Assembly (NCBI GenBank): GCA_964016985.1
Contig: OZ024830.1
Coordinates: 21,414,387-21,478,386, forward strand
Length of the DNA: 64,000 bases
Direction: 5' to 3'
Origin: Anodontia alba
Taxonomy: Eukaryota; Mollusca; Bivalvia; Lucinida; Lucinidae
A model generated the notes under the pieces. The model was not told the origin of the DNA. It was given only the letters and a program-made list of their open reading frames with translations, and made no database searches. Position numbers and translations under genes: made by a program. Shown piece by piece: positions 57,001-63,399 of the stretch (position 1 is the stretch's first letter; every line of letters starts with the position of its first letter).

Positions 57001-60000
57001 TCTAAAACTCCCTGGAATGAAAAACATACAGGCCTTTCAAACAAATGGCTCTTACAGTATTGAAAACTGAAGAATTCTTACTTTGAAACAGTTTAACTTT
57101 TGATTTGCTCAGATCTCTACATACCCATTCAGTGGCTAAAGAAACATTATAATTTTTTCGAAACTGTCCTCTTTATTGGCGAGGCAATTAATTGGGTGCT
57201 ATGTACAAAAATATTCAGATGCAAACATTTTTAGTTATAACAGAACAAAAACAATAAAGTTTCCAACATTACAGACACTACTACTTATACTTAATTCTGT
57301 AGGTGGAGTTACTCCACTTATGGGGTTGATTAGGAGTATTAGGTAGGATGGATGGTGTAAATATGGATAGGTGCATAGGTATGGTGATAATGGGGTGAGT
57401 TACATGTATAGGTGGGAGCAAAGTTGGCTAGACTGTGGCAGGGATATGATGGGGCTGGTAGGTAGTTGGGATAGGCAGAAGTGGGGTAGGGCAAAAGACA
57501 TTTTAGTCACAGCTGAACTTACCACAACACCAAAGTCAGGTGATGTTGAACTCCAGACAGCCCCTAGACTTGCAGCTGCTAACATAGCAATAACTGCCTC
57601 GGGACAATTTGGTATATAACCTGTAAATAGACATATAGTCAACCTTTCTATAAAGACACTCGATACAATGACAAAATTCATTATAATGACAATTTGTCTA
57701 GAACATTGCCAACAGCTCTAGTGATGACCTTGAAAATGAGATCAGTATCGCTAAACATAATCAGCTGTAAGCAGGCCTTTATGCCAATGATTTTATAAAG
57801 TACTAAATATCTGCAGCATCACTAATTCAGTAGTTTTAAGGGAATGGCAAATTGCTGCAATTCAATTTTGGGACCTTCGTAACTAATGAAATACAGTCAA
57901 ACCTCAATGGCTCGAACATCTTTGGGACCATGGAAATTCGTTCGAGACATGGATAGTTCGAGCCACTGCGAGTTGATCATGGCACCAGTTCAGGAAGCAA
58001 ATAGTGATAATTTAGGGAAATCTTTTTGATTTTCTACACAGTGATTGTATGTTGAGTATACTCATTAGAATCACCTTGATGAGGCAATTCTAATGAGTAC
58101 ACACAACATACAATTTCACGATAAAATAAGAAAATTTCCTTAAATATTTGTTTTCTTGAGCTATTGGAAGAATTTTGTAGGGACTCAAAAACCAGTTCGA
58201 ATTAGCCATGGTAAATGAGCCATTGGTGTTCGAGCCATCGAAGTTCGACTGTATGTCATACTATGTCAATATACTATATATTTGGAACTGAATAACAGTC
58301 TGGAGGTAACAAATCTAAACATCAACTAAGTGCATCCTGTCCTTTTAGTCATACAAAGGCATTAGATAGAAAAAAAAGGGGGCATTCAGAAAATATTCTT
58401 TGTTATTTTTGTCCTGCATATATCGTTGGTACCGTATTTACCCTAAGTATTCAGACACCTCAACTTCTTATGATATATGCTCTAAAATTTGAACCAGTAC
58501 AATTCACTACCTGATGTTGTGTCTAAAAATTGCTGGATGAGGGGCAAATAGTGTAGACCCAGATGAGACGCCGCGTTCTGCGGCGTCTCATCTGGGTCTA
58601 TACTGTTTGCTCAGGCCTGTCTGTCCAAATACATATGGTAAATACGGTACTCATTACCATGTTCTCAAGAACAAAATTTGAATGAGTACCTCCAACATAT
58701 TTTGGTGCAATGGTGAAGGTATTCCATAGCCTTGCAACCAGAGCGGCAGTGAGAGTTAGAGCCCATCATGCCTTTGGCTACAGCATAAGTAAGCTTGCTT
58801 GTGTTGAGGTTTTACAGCCCAGTCAACCCAATAGGGTCAGGTCAAGCGCGGTCAGTCTACCTAACCACTTTTACTGGGCAGACTTAGTCCTCTAAGCAGT
58901 TAACCAGTATTGTGCACATTCTTTCGCCAGAAACTGACAACTGCCCTTCTTGAATCAGGGGAAGGGAAAGTCTGACTGAAGAAAATATTTCATGATCAAA
59001 TCTCCTTGAAAGAATGTTGTTGACCCGGCTGGGGTGGAACCCTCAACCTCCTGACCACCAGTCGGACTCACATCCAATTGAGCCACCTCAACCAGCAAAA
59101 GAGGCAGGGACCAGTCATCTCCTTTTGCGGCCTTCAACCTTCCTCTTGAATGGTATCCATTCACTGCTTGGTGAACAGAGGAAGTTTTTTTAGTTGATGA
59201 TCTGAACGGGGCGGATTCGGATTTGAAGGGTTCAGTTGAACCCCCCACCTCCGATGCTCCCGTTGACTCAAAATTTCATTCCCACGGGAAATTTTGGATA
59301 AATCTGCTAAATTTGGAATACAGTATTTACTCTAAATATTCATCCCCTTAACTATTTACCTTATACTTCTCTTCAAGAAGTCCATTTTACTGCCTGTGAA
59401 TGTGTAAAATTGCTGAATAAGTTGCAAACAATGTAGACCCTGATCAGACGCCATGTTTTGCAGTATCTGATCTGGATCTAAACTATCTGCTAAGGTCTAT
59501 CTGTCTGAATACATAAACTACGGTAATTTCATCAAATTTCACCCCCTCAAAAATCATCCTGGATCCTCCCCTGTCTGAGATGGGCTCAAATTCACAACAT
59601 TTGGTACCACAATCATACGCTCTAGCCACTCAGTTACCGTGTCTTTCTATGTTTTGGTGTAAATATAAGAAAGTTTACCAAAATTATCCCATTGTTTTTG
59701 GAGTTGTGTATATAATACTATGAAAGGAATAAGGGTATGTAAATCTGTATGATAAGATAGGGAAAGTAAGCAATACAGTTAGATAGCAGCATATTACAAA
59801 ATAATGACCAACTCAGCATGATGTGGCAAAAGTGAACAGAGCAGCAGCTGGAAGTCAAAACTTCAACCACGATTTCTGGCTGTAGTTTCTGGTTACTAAG
59901 TTATTTTGCCTGGCTATGCATTCAGCACGGACAATTTAACCCTTGTCCTGCTGATCCTGGATATACCCTGCCTTTGCAAACAGTGTATATCCAGATCAGT

Positions 60001-62664
60001 TGGCTTCTGAAGAAGCCAACTGATCTGGATATGCACTGTTTGCCATTAAGTATGTGTCTTTATAGCAACATTCCGGATCAAGTAATCTGATTGGCTGAAA
60101 ATTAGACATGGGCGTGGTATCTTAATTTATTCAGCAGGACAAGGGTTTATAAATATCTCTTACCTACAACCCTGTCTCCCTTCTGGATTCCCAATTTCTT
60201 CAAAGCCTCCGCATACACAGCTACTTCTTCATACAAAGCCTTATATGTTATTGTGGTAATCTCTGGTCTTCCTTCTCCTGTAGTGACATGATCAGATTAA
60301 CTGTGTACAGAAATATATTAAGGGGACAAGATACACATGGTGGATATTTTGTCATTCTTTTCCAAGGGAGACAGTTCTATCATCATTAGTTATGCCTCTC
60401 TTGCAAGCAAATTCTTTCCAAGGGGTGCAAATGCTTTCCTTTTAAAGCAGACCCCTTTTTAGAAGTGGTATAATGTGCAGAAAATAGGAAGCCACAAAAC
60501 GTGTCACCCACGAAAGTTGTACCTATTCCCCTTTTAAAAGAGATATATTGTGTAATAAATATACCAGGGCCCAGTTGTTCAAAACTAATGATGTTGTTAG
60601 TTAACGTATCCTTAAAGCTTTGATCATTAATTAAATATGGCATGTATGCTATTATTTTTGCTGAAACAATGTGAGTAGTTTTTGCATTTGCAAAAGCTAC
60701 TCACATTTTTTCAGCAAATATATCTGTGAATAAGATATTGTACTTACTAGAACATTTAACATTTTGACCACTAACAAGCTCATTAAGCTAACAATGCTAT
60801 GAACAACTGGGCCCAGGATGTTAGTGACTCATATCACAAACTCGTAGATAAAATACAAAATCTGAAATGTGCATGAGCACATACTGATGAACATACTCAA
60901 TATACAAGTCTAAAGGGCCCCACTAGAGCACAGACAATGGCATGCCATTGCAAATCCCTACACTTTGGCACCGAACCTCCTCCACTCCCTAGCCCTGTCT
61001 CAACCACTCAAGGGAGAATTGACAGTAAAATGTCTACTACTCATACCATTCAGTATGATTTGCTAAATGGTCATGTTCTGAAAAAGTGTTAATTTGATAA
61101 TACACACCTGATCTCGTCACCTCAAGCCCTAGCCCCTCCCCCAACATCCCAACCTCAAGTATCTTTGAGTGAATGTAGTCAAACCTGTCTTAAAGCTGTA
61201 TCATTGCTCAAGATGACATAAACCATTGTTGTTAAAAACAGAGTAAACTTTAATTCATCCATTTCATAATCACTTTTCACACTTTTATCATTTATCTAAC
61301 TGCTCATTTAGTGTGTAAACCAGGTTGATTACTCAGAGAATGCATGCCACTGTGTATATTGGTTTTTAACTGGGTCTGCAAACAGTGGAGACCCTGATCA
61401 GACATTGCATTCTGCGGCATCTGATCTGGGTCTGCACCGTTTGTCAATTACCCTTTTAGGGGTTTCCAGACTACAATGGGGTATAAGGCAGTTACGGATA
61501 TTATGATGGTTTAAAGGTGGACTTCAAAAGTGCAGTATCAAAACCAAAATGTATCAATTATGTAGAAAAATGGCCATTTATGGTCATTTTTCTACATAAT
61601 TTATACATTTTATTTGGATACAACACCTTTGTTTAGCTAACATGAGTTTTTCTTTGGATCCAAGTGTTATAAAGACCTTGTGGTGTAATTTCATATCTAC
61701 CCGAGATTTTTGGAAAACTTAACTCCCTTTCACAAATGTACTTCTCCTATAATAAGTGTGACATTTTCATCACGAAAACATGCCTATATAATATTGACCC
61801 CCTTAAACCCTACTTTTATATAGTAAAACTGGGGTTTACAGGGTATACATTTTTTTTCTTATTTCTGCTCAAAAACATAGATTGTGGGTACCCACAATTT
61901 ATGTTTTCAGCAGAAACAAGAAAAATATAGGAGTTTTTAATATGAAAATTTTCAGTTTTTGGAGGTGGAATTTTCATTGTATTCGAATAGGCATGTTTTC
62001 ATATTGATTGCATGGTGATGTGTCTAAAATATTGTAATGGAAAAGCAAACACTGCTGACCCTGCTCAAATTAGAGGATGTTCAGGGTCTATACCATTTGC
62101 ATAGCTCTAGATAAGAGGGGTTATCAAGAAAATATTTTCTTACTTCTCAACAAAAACATATATTGTGGGTACATCAGAAGTGACTCAGTGAGACACTTCT
62201 AATGAGTACCCACAACATATGTTTTCATGGAGAAATAAGGAGACATAAACAATTTTTTGCTGAAAAAAATTGCATTATCTTGAACTATGCACCTGCAGAC
62301 ATGTTGTCACTATTTTTAGTGATGTTCATTAATTAATGGCAGCCCCACTCCCCACCAAAAAAAAAAACAAAAAAAAAAAAAAAAACAACAGTTTAATGCA
62401 CTGTCTCACTATTTTTTTATTTAATTAAAGTTAGAAATCTCCCTATTTTTTCCATAATCTCATTAATTTTTATTTTCTGAACTTAAAATGTTGGCACCTG
62501 TCAAAATATTTTGAGTAAATAACAGTAAGTTTTATGCTCTGCCTACCAGTGCTGTGTATAGCAATCCTCTCATCTCTGTATCTCAAGAGATTCTCTGCAA
62601 AGTTCAGTCTTGCACCATGAAACCATTCCGGGATGTCAGCAATTCCCTTACTTTTATCAACAAC
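32892..62664 (-). CDS. AACS: Acetoacetyl-CoA synthetase, 16 coding exons, N-terminus outside window
   Basis: Cytosolic acyl-CoA ligase of the ANL superfamily that activates acetoacetate with ATP and CoA to acetoacetyl-CoA, feeding ketone carbon into sterol and fatty-acid synthesis (family knowledge). Spliced exons, 5' to 3': 62664-62547, 60277-60164, 57620-57523, 57011-56897, 55375-55297, 52190-52040, 49837-49757, 47728-47604, 42588-42524, 41473-41351, 37976-37863, 36099-35974, 35735-35666, 34850-34792, 33804-33599, 33029-32892. They give 593 residues and stop TAG, all in frame with GT-AG introns. Landmarks by residue of this fragment: [20 protein letters not shown] (start), [20 protein letters not shown] (78-97), ATP loop SSGTTGVPK (210-218), [25 protein letters not shown] (437-443), hinge LGRSD (457-461), catalytic-Lys motif SGKK (552-555). 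About 80 residues short of the usual roughly 670. The gene appears intact. Confidence 0.96.
33119..33330. mobile_element. TG-1 element, truncated, in AACS intron
   Basis: CAGTAAATCCTCAATGACTC start; hairpin TGTGTACTCATTAGAATTGC / AGTTCTAATGAGTACACTCA. The far end is missing. Confidence 0.7.
33396..33590. mobile_element. PB-2 element abutting an AACS splice donor
   Basis: Right end GCAGTTTAAGGGTTAA; H2 hairpin CAAACAGTGTGGACCCTGAT / GATCAGGATCCACACTGTTT with perfect tip CTCCTACAGGAG. The left end is lost or diverged. Confidence 0.8.
33599..33804 (-). CDS. AACS: AACS exon 15
   Basis: 206 bp between ATTTCAG and GTAAGTA. Encodes [20 protein letters not shown] through [20 protein letters not shown], the C-terminal lid domain. 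The donor is only 8 bp from a TTAA element. Confidence 0.96.
34100..34394 (-). mobile_element. tRNA-derived SINE with target duplication
   Basis: Whole SINE body with a worn B-box region. ATTAAATTTGCATG (34086-34099) and ATTAAAATTGCATG (34395-34408) are the target duplication. Confidence 0.88.
34455..34600. mobile_element. AG-1 element with H1 hairpin, right end lost
   Basis: ATCTCCAGATAAGGCACTTT start; ACATATGTTGTGGATACTCA, AGAAGCGCC, then an imperfect return arm. Confidence 0.7.
34792..34850 (-). CDS. AACS: AACS exon 14
   Basis: 59 bp between TTTGCAG and GTAAGTT. Encodes [20 protein letters not shown]. The Asp of RSD is the ANL hinge residue. Confidence 0.94.
35430..35520. repeat. Perfect hairpin (H2-like variant)
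   Basis: TGTGCCCAGTGAAGATTCAG-type arms: GTGAAGATTCAGATCAGCCT / AGGCTGATCTGAATCTTCAC with tip GCACATTTGTGC. Followed by a second half-copy at 35560-35620. Confidence 0.8.
35666..35735 (-). CDS. AACS: AACS exon 13
   Basis: 70 bp between TTTACAG and GTAGTGT. Encodes [20 protein letters not shown] then LGR. The Asp of HGD contacts the AMP ribose in ANL enzymes. Confidence 0.95.
35974..36099 (-). CDS. AACS: AACS exon 12
   Basis: 126 bp between TTGCAG and GTAAGTA. Encodes [20 protein letters not shown] then [19 protein letters not shown]. Confidence 0.96.
36563..36927. mobile_element. AAGG-1 element
   Basis: AAGGCTGGCACAATGAATCA to GGGTTAGCCAGCCTTAA. The interior matches 29157-29606, including a nested CC-1 fragment, so nesting predates the duplication. 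Confidence 0.78.
37303..37560 (-). mobile_element. tRNA-derived SINE, diverged
   Basis: GCCCAGTCAACACTATTAAG, GGCAGGCTTAGTCTTATAAG and CTGACGACTGCC follow the SINE body; the tRNA head is worn. Confidence 0.7.
37612..37823. mobile_element. PB-1 copy d, AACS intron
   Basis: TTAACCCTGGTCCTGCCGAA to TATTCAGTATGGCAAGGGCTAA, with perfect palindrome GTTGGCTTCTGAAGAAGCCAAC. Confidence 0.88.
37863..37976 (-). CDS. AACS: AACS exon 11
   Basis: 114 bp between TTTTAG and GTACAG. Encodes [20 protein letters not shown] then [22 protein letters not shown] is the substrate-pocket/adenine loop of the family. Confidence 0.95.
38118..38282. mobile_element. AG-1 element, AACS intron
   Basis: ATTTCTCAACCAAAACATAT, worn hairpin arms, right end CAACTTATCTGGAGCTATGA. 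Confidence 0.7.
38424..38512. repeat. A-rich low-complexity tract
   Basis: Alternating A runs with ACAAA and ATAAA interruptions. Confidence 0.85.
38949..39192. mobile_element. PB-2 element, AACS intron
   Basis: TTAACCCTAAAACTGCCAAT to TTTTAATGGTTAA. Central fold AAACAGTGTGGACCTAGATC / GATCAGGGTCCACACTGTTT. Confidence 0.88.
39193..41350. other. AACS intron interior, few recognisable repeats
   Basis: Holds a purine-rich stretch (39745-39850) and two loosely repeated units around ATTAAAAATCTGATGATTGA and GTTAAAAATCTGACTGATTG (40430-40560). Otherwise AT-rich. Short open frames here show no motifs. Confidence 0.5.
41351..41473 (-). CDS. AACS: AACS exon 10
   Basis: 123 bp between TTGCAG and GTTAGTA. 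Encodes [20 protein letters not shown] then [17 protein letters not shown]. Confidence 0.95.
41570..41795. mobile_element. H3 hairpin element, AACS intron
   Basis: TTAACCTTAACCACTCTGTG start; near-perfect fold GGCATTTCATGCAACTTGTC / GACAATTTGCATGAAATGTC with tip TCCCTTGGAGA; an A-rich tract sits beside the stem. Confidence 0.75.
42524..42588 (-). CDS. AACS: AACS exon 9
   Basis: 65 bp between TTTCAG and GTAAGTA. Encodes [20 protein letters not shown]. The shortest exons here are this one and exon 14. Confidence 0.94.
42604..42832. mobile_element. PB-3 element, AACS intron
   Basis: TTGACCCATTGTAGTCGGGA to CTATAATGGGCTAA; H2-type CAAACAGTGCAGACCCAGAT and return GATCAGGGTCTCCACCGTTT. Sister of 20673-20901. 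Confidence 0.8.
42990..43160. mobile_element. H3 hairpin element, AACS intron
   Basis: TTTAACACTCACCACTCTCT, GCAGATGACAAATTGATATA, fold GCTTTGATATTTCATTCAAA / TTTACATGAAATATCAAAGC; the far end is missing. Confidence 0.72.
43370..43460. repeat. PB-3-related fragment
   Basis: GGTCTTCACTGTTTGCCAAA and CTTTAATGGGATGCTAGGCT are shared with 37070-37130. Confidence 0.55.
43650..46150. repeat. About 170-bp tandem repeat with higher-order period, AACS intron
   Basis: GTCTTGATGATATGGCTATA-type phrases and their AGGTCTTATAAACTTTAA variants recur at about 170-bp steps (44523, 44694, 44865, 45035, 45205, 45372, 45537, 45712, 45876, 46060). Every third unit ends in GACAGACGAACA then TTGCTGATAGCTATATC (44430, 44945, 45465), giving a period near 515 bp. 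Most units carry ACCTTGACC and AAGGTCA. Confidence 0.88.
46120..46212. repeat. GAAC microsatellite and 3' stem-loop ending the array
   Basis: GAACGAACGAACGAACAGAC, then ATACCCCCACATACTTCGTA with GGGGGTAT, a terminal stem-loop like 21560-21592. Confidence 0.8.
46257..47115. mobile_element. Inverted-repeat element, 859 bp, unclassified
   Basis: Left ATGCCTGGATTACATTTGCC and right complement ATGCCTAGTTTACATTTATC match at 17 of 20 positions. The interior has more GC and CpG than its surroundings (CGATCGTAC-type words) and no transposase. Short frames on both strands are not recognisable. Target duplication not evident. Confidence 0.65.
47236..47525 (-). mobile_element. tRNA-derived SINE, subfamily with TTTAACAGTCCAGTC
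   Basis: Same body as 30051-30344, with B-box region GGGGATCGAACCTGCAACC (complement GGTTCGATCCCC). The 3' end differs (GGTTTTGAGTTTAACAGTCC). Confidence 0.85.
47604..47728 (-). CDS. AACS: AACS exon 8
   Basis: 125 bp between AACTAG and GTGAGTT. Encodes [20 protein letters not shown] then [20 protein letters not shown]. Confidence 0.96.
48091..48366 (+). mobile_element. MITE-1 copy 18
   Basis: CATCACGAAAACATACC to GGCATGTTTTCGTAATG; tip AACTGCCTCTCTGAGGCAGTT, symmetric. Confidence 0.9.
48540..48816 (+). mobile_element. MITE-1 copy 19
   Basis: CATCACGAAAACACGCC to GGCGTGTTTTCGTAATG; tip AACCGCCCCGCCGAGGCGGTT. Confidence 0.92.
49021..49495 (-). mobile_element. SINE interrupted by MITE-1
   Basis: TTTAACATCCCAGTCAACAC to CACACTTTTCCTGGG (49021-49107), then GCAGGCTTTGTCCTCTGATT to AATGATCGTAGA (49388-49487). 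The two halves align with the uninterrupted SINE. Confidence 0.82.
49108..49387 (+). mobile_element. MITE-1 copy 20, inside a SINE
   Basis: CATCACGAAAACATACC to GGCATGTTTTCGTAATG. The junctions CCTGGG and GCAGGC reconstruct the SINE with at most one extra base. Confidence 0.92.
49757..49837 (-). CDS. AACS: AACS exon 7
   Basis: 81 bp, 27 whole codons, between TTTGCAG and GTAAGAA. Encodes [20 protein letters not shown] then IMIYYTT. Confidence 0.95.
50101..50345. mobile_element. GG-1 copy b, AACS intron
   Basis: GGGCCCAGTTGTTCAAAGC to GCTTTGAACAACTGGGCCC, central palindrome AATGTGAGTAGCTTTTGCAC. Very similar to 22440-22683. Confidence 0.92.
50400..50456. repeat. Dispersed motif CTGAAAAGGGRYCTACYCTAAA
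   Basis: Also at 25612, 26005 (complement), 32607, 32800, 42360 (complement), 47930 (diverged) and 60425 (complement), usually near AAAGGAAAGAATTTGTTCCC. A short interspersed repeat whose ends I could not fix. Confidence 0.6.
50524..50743. mobile_element. MC-1 element (mariner-like MITE), TA flanked
   Basis: CACCACAACTCTTTATAACA to AGTGTTATAAAGAGATTGTGGTG, TA on both sides. Central perfect palindrome TATTGAAAAATGACCATAAA and mirror to TATAGATTATATT. Confidence 0.88.
51033..51417. mobile_element. TG-1 element, AACS intron
   Basis: CAGTAGAACATCAGAAACTC to GAGTCATTGAGGTTTTATTG; hairpin GTGTACCCATTAGAATTGCC / GGCAATTCTTATGAGTACAC. Confidence 0.82.
51640..51795. mobile_element. AG-1 element, hairpin partly deleted
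   Basis: AGTTCTAGATAAGATGGTTT to GTCTTATCTGTTGCTA. Only part of the left arm remains against TTCTAATGAGTACCCACAAC. Confidence 0.72.
51812..52007. mobile_element. AG-1 element, AACS intron
   Basis: AGTTTCAGATAAGGCACTTT to CTTCTTATCTGGAGCTAC. Hairpin TGTTGTGGGTACTCATTAGA with an imperfect mirror. Confidence 0.8.
52040..52190 (-). CDS. AACS: AACS exon 6 (ATP-binding loop)
   Basis: 151 bp between CTTGTAG and GTAAATA. Encodes [20 protein letters not shown], then [23 protein letters not shown] and CMVHSVG. The SSGTTGxPK loop is the AMP-binding signature. Confidence 0.96.
52437..53351. mobile_element. hAT-like nonautonomous element, 915 bp
   Basis: CAGGGTTTGGGAAAACC start; GTTCCCGAGCCCTG end (complement CAGGGCTCGGGAAC). 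CTGAGGAG (52429-52436) and CTGAGAAG (53352-53359) form an 8-bp target duplication. CAGGG ends with an 8-bp duplication are hAT hallmarks. No transposase frame is present. Confidence 0.85.
53385..53505 (-). mobile_element. SINE 3' fragment
   Basis: TTTATAGCCCAGTCAACACT, GGTCAGCTAATCTACTCACA and CTAAGCAGTTAACCAGTAT. Truncated before the middle domain. Confidence 0.7.
53544..53870. mobile_element. CT-1 element, AACS intron
   Basis: CTAATTACCGTATGGTGTGC to TTCAGTAATTAG. The hairpin is worn: AAGCACATATTGGTACTTGA against AATGCGTACCTACAACATAT. Confidence 0.75.
53886..53992. mobile_element. Compact fold-back with CCCAGCWGRCACACAAC ends
   Basis: CAGCTGACACACAACGTTAA...TTGATGTTGTGTGCCTGCTG; inner palindrome GATGCGACGTGATCACGTCG. 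Nearly the whole 107 bp folds on itself. Contains TGACGTCG, a CRE-like word. Confidence 0.8.
54000..54545 (+). mobile_element. SINE interrupted by GG-1 and further sequence
   Basis: Plus-oriented SINE pieces: CCGCTGATTCAAAAAGGGCA to ACTGGTTAAATTACTTGC (to about 54074), GGTTAAATGCTTAGAAGACT (54306 on), and TATTGACTGGACAGTAAAGT near 54500. GG-1 occupies the gap. Confidence 0.65.
54075..54304. mobile_element. GG-1 copy c
   Basis: GTGCCCAGTTGTTCAAAGCA to GTTTTGAACAACTGGGCC. The hairpin has lost part of one arm (GCTGAAAAAGCGTAAAAGCT). Confidence 0.85.
54986..55198. mobile_element. PB-1 copy e, AACS intron
   Basis: TTAACACTTCTCTTGCTAAG to ATTCAGCATGACAAGGCTTAA; palindrome ATCAGTTGGCTTCTCAAGAA with mirror. 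Confidence 0.85.
55297..55375 (-). CDS. AACS: AACS exon 5
   Basis: 79 bp between TTTTCAG and GTAAAG. Encodes [20 protein letters not shown] then ISSISN. Ends with two bases (AG) completed as Ser by the next exon. Confidence 0.93.
55528..55831 (-). mobile_element. tRNA-derived SINE, AACS intron
   Basis: GTTTGTGTTGAGGTTTTACG to GAACCATCAAGGCTGGC; B-box complement GGGATTGAACCCGCAACC retained, A box worn. Confidence 0.85.
56231..56836. mobile_element. CT-1 element containing MITE-1
   Basis: CTAATTACCGCACAGTATGC to TGGGAGTAATTAG. Hairpin GTTTCTCATTCGGATTGCAT / TGCAACCCAAATGGGTACTC. MITE-1 copy 21 lies in its left half. Confidence 0.8.
56293..56592 (-). mobile_element. MITE-1 copy 21, inside CT-1
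   Basis: CATTACGAAAATATGCC to GGCATGTTTTCGTGATG. The hairpin is rearranged: CATATTTCTGCTCAA occurs twice and one arm is short (GATTGTGGGTGGTTCTAACG). Confidence 0.9.
56897..57011 (-). CDS. AACS: AACS exon 4
   Basis: 115 bp between TTCCAG and GTAACTT. Encodes [20 protein letters not shown] then [18 protein letters not shown]. Confidence 0.96.
57523..57620 (-). CDS. AACS: AACS exon 3
   Basis: 98 bp between TTTACAG and GTAAGTT. Encodes [20 protein letters not shown] then [13 protein letters not shown], the conserved adenylate-domain block that identified the gene. Ends in phase 0. Confidence 0.97.
57640..57700. repeat. Tc1/mariner-like end fragment
   Basis: CTATAAAGACACTCGATACA and GACAAAATTCATTATAATGA match 11108-11168. 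Confidence 0.55.
57894..58251. mobile_element. TG-1 element, complete, TA flanked
   Basis: CAGTCAAACCTCAATGGCTC to GAGCCATCGAAGTTCGACTG, TA on both sides. Hairpin TATACTCATTAGAATCACCT / GAGGCAATTCTAATGAGTAC. CAGT ends and a TA target resemble pogo/Tigger nonautonomous elements. Confidence 0.9.
58430..58649. mobile_element. CC-1 element, reference copy
   Basis: TACCGTATTTACCCTAAGTA to CATATGGTAAATACGGTA; removing TA gives CCGTATTTACC inverted ends with a TA target. Perfect palindrome GTAGACCCAGATGAGACGCC with tip CGCGTTCTGCG. Confidence 0.88.
58799..59093 (-). mobile_element. tRNA-derived SINE, AACS intron
   Basis: CTTGTGTTGAGGTTTTACAG to TTGAGCCACCTCAACC; B-box complement GGGGTGGAACCCTCAACC changed at key positions. 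Confidence 0.85.
59323..59526. mobile_element. CC-1 element
   Basis: TACAGTATTTACTCTAAATA to CATAAACTACGGTAA; GTAGACCCTGATCAGACGCC with a worn mirror. Confidence 0.78.
59936..60148. mobile_element. PB-1 copy f, AACS intron
   Basis: TTAACCCTTGTCCTGCTGAT to TTCAGCAGGACAAGGGTTTA; palindrome GTTGGCTTCTGAAGAAGCCAAC. It ends 15 bp from the donor of exon 2. Confidence 0.9.
60164..60277 (-). CDS. AACS: AACS exon 2
   Basis: 114 bp between CTACAG and GTAAGAG. Encodes [20 protein letters not shown] through [12 protein letters not shown]. Phase 1 at both ends. Confidence 0.95.
60567..60814. mobile_element. GG-1 copy d, AACS intron
   Basis: GGGCCCAGTTGTTCAAAACT to ATGAACAACTGGGCCC, hairpin CAATGTGAGTAGTTTTTGCA. 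Inverted orientation relative to copies a and b. Confidence 0.9.
61330..61490. repeat. PB-3 fragment
   Basis: TTAACTGGGTCTGCAAACAG, GGAGACCCTGATCAGACATT and GGGGTTTCCAGACTACAATG; one end worn. Confidence 0.6.
61495..61687. mobile_element. MC-1 element, worn left end
   Basis: Right end GTTATAAAGACCTTGTGGTG with TA. Central palindrome TATGTAGAAAAATGGCCATT and mirror. Confidence 0.75.
61768..62006 (+). mobile_element. MITE-1 copy 22, hairpin tip deleted
   Basis: CATCACGAAAACATGCC start, worn end GGCATGTTTTCATATTG. The hairpin runs GATTGTGGGTACCCACAATT, so both upper arms and the tip are gone symmetrically. Confidence 0.88.
62105..62290. mobile_element. AG-1 element, AACS intron
   Basis: AGCTCTAGATAAGAGGGGTT to GCATTATCTTGAACTATG; ATATTGTGGGTACATCAGAA against TTCTAATGAGTACCCACAAC. 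Confidence 0.78.
62547..62664 (-). CDS. AACS: AACS exon 1 of window
   Basis: 118 bp. Acceptor TTTTAATAG, donor GTAGGC. Encodes [17 protein letters not shown]...[14 protein letters not shown] plus one base. The preceding exon or exons must lie beyond 64000, since nothing suitable is seen from 62665 to the edge. Confidence 0.92.
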
Positions 62665-63074
62665 CTATTAAAACATTTCAAGCAAATCAGATAACAACCA
62701 ATCAAAGCAAAGCCCCAGTGAATGTGCTTTTTTAGCCAAAACGTATGGATATTTTTTTTATTTTCCACAAAAACATATGTTGCAGGCAATGCAGGGACTT
62801 TTATGGGATGGGTCCAACCTGTTTTACAAGCGAACTATCAGTGACAGAATGAATCTTATTTTATTTGAGGTTAGACCCCTATCATAAACAATCCAAATCT
62901 GGTGTTTATTTTGCTCTATCATGGGCAATGCAAATTGTGTCTTTATGGCTCTTATCAGCAATATCCTTAATCAGGTCTAATAGATATATTGTATCTGAAT
63001 ACTTTGGATACATATGACATTGCACAAGTAAAACGTAACAGGAATTTCTCCGTGCAAAAAGTACCCCTATTTCC

Positions 63075-63284
63075 TTAACCTTTACCATTCTATGGGCAAA
63101 TTCAAAAATTCAGAAAACCACAAATTGGTGATATATATATTTTTTTATATATATACAAGTATATCCCAGAAAATAGGGGATGATATTAGAAATCAATTTG
63201 CATGAATTCTAAACTTATTTTCAGGGATAAGAAAAATATCAATTTGTCATCTGCTGTATTGACCAATAGAATGGTTAAGGTTAA
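63075..63284. mobile_element. TTAA-bounded H3 element
   Basis: TTAACCTTTACCATTCTATG to AATAGAATGGTTAAGGTTAA. Internal fold decayed (CCAGAAAATAGGGGATGATA). The piggyBac-like ends support grouping H3 carriers with the PB families. Confidence 0.72.
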
Positions 63285-63399
63285 ACTTATGTCCAAATTT
63301 CAAGTACATGTATGTAACCCAAATAATCTAGGAGGAGATGTATTACAAATACACATGACACATGGATGGACCGGCTGTAACACATGAATGTTTCACTAG

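Noticed and set aside
2050..62006. CRISPR-like repeats
   Set aside because: The recurring palindromes are dispersed with irregular spacing, in both orientations, and bounded by inverted repeats; they are MITEs in a eukaryotic genome.
32892..62664. AACS as a pseudogene
   Set aside because: All sixteen exons are in frame with canonical splice sites and intact catalytic motifs; only the N-terminus is outside the window.
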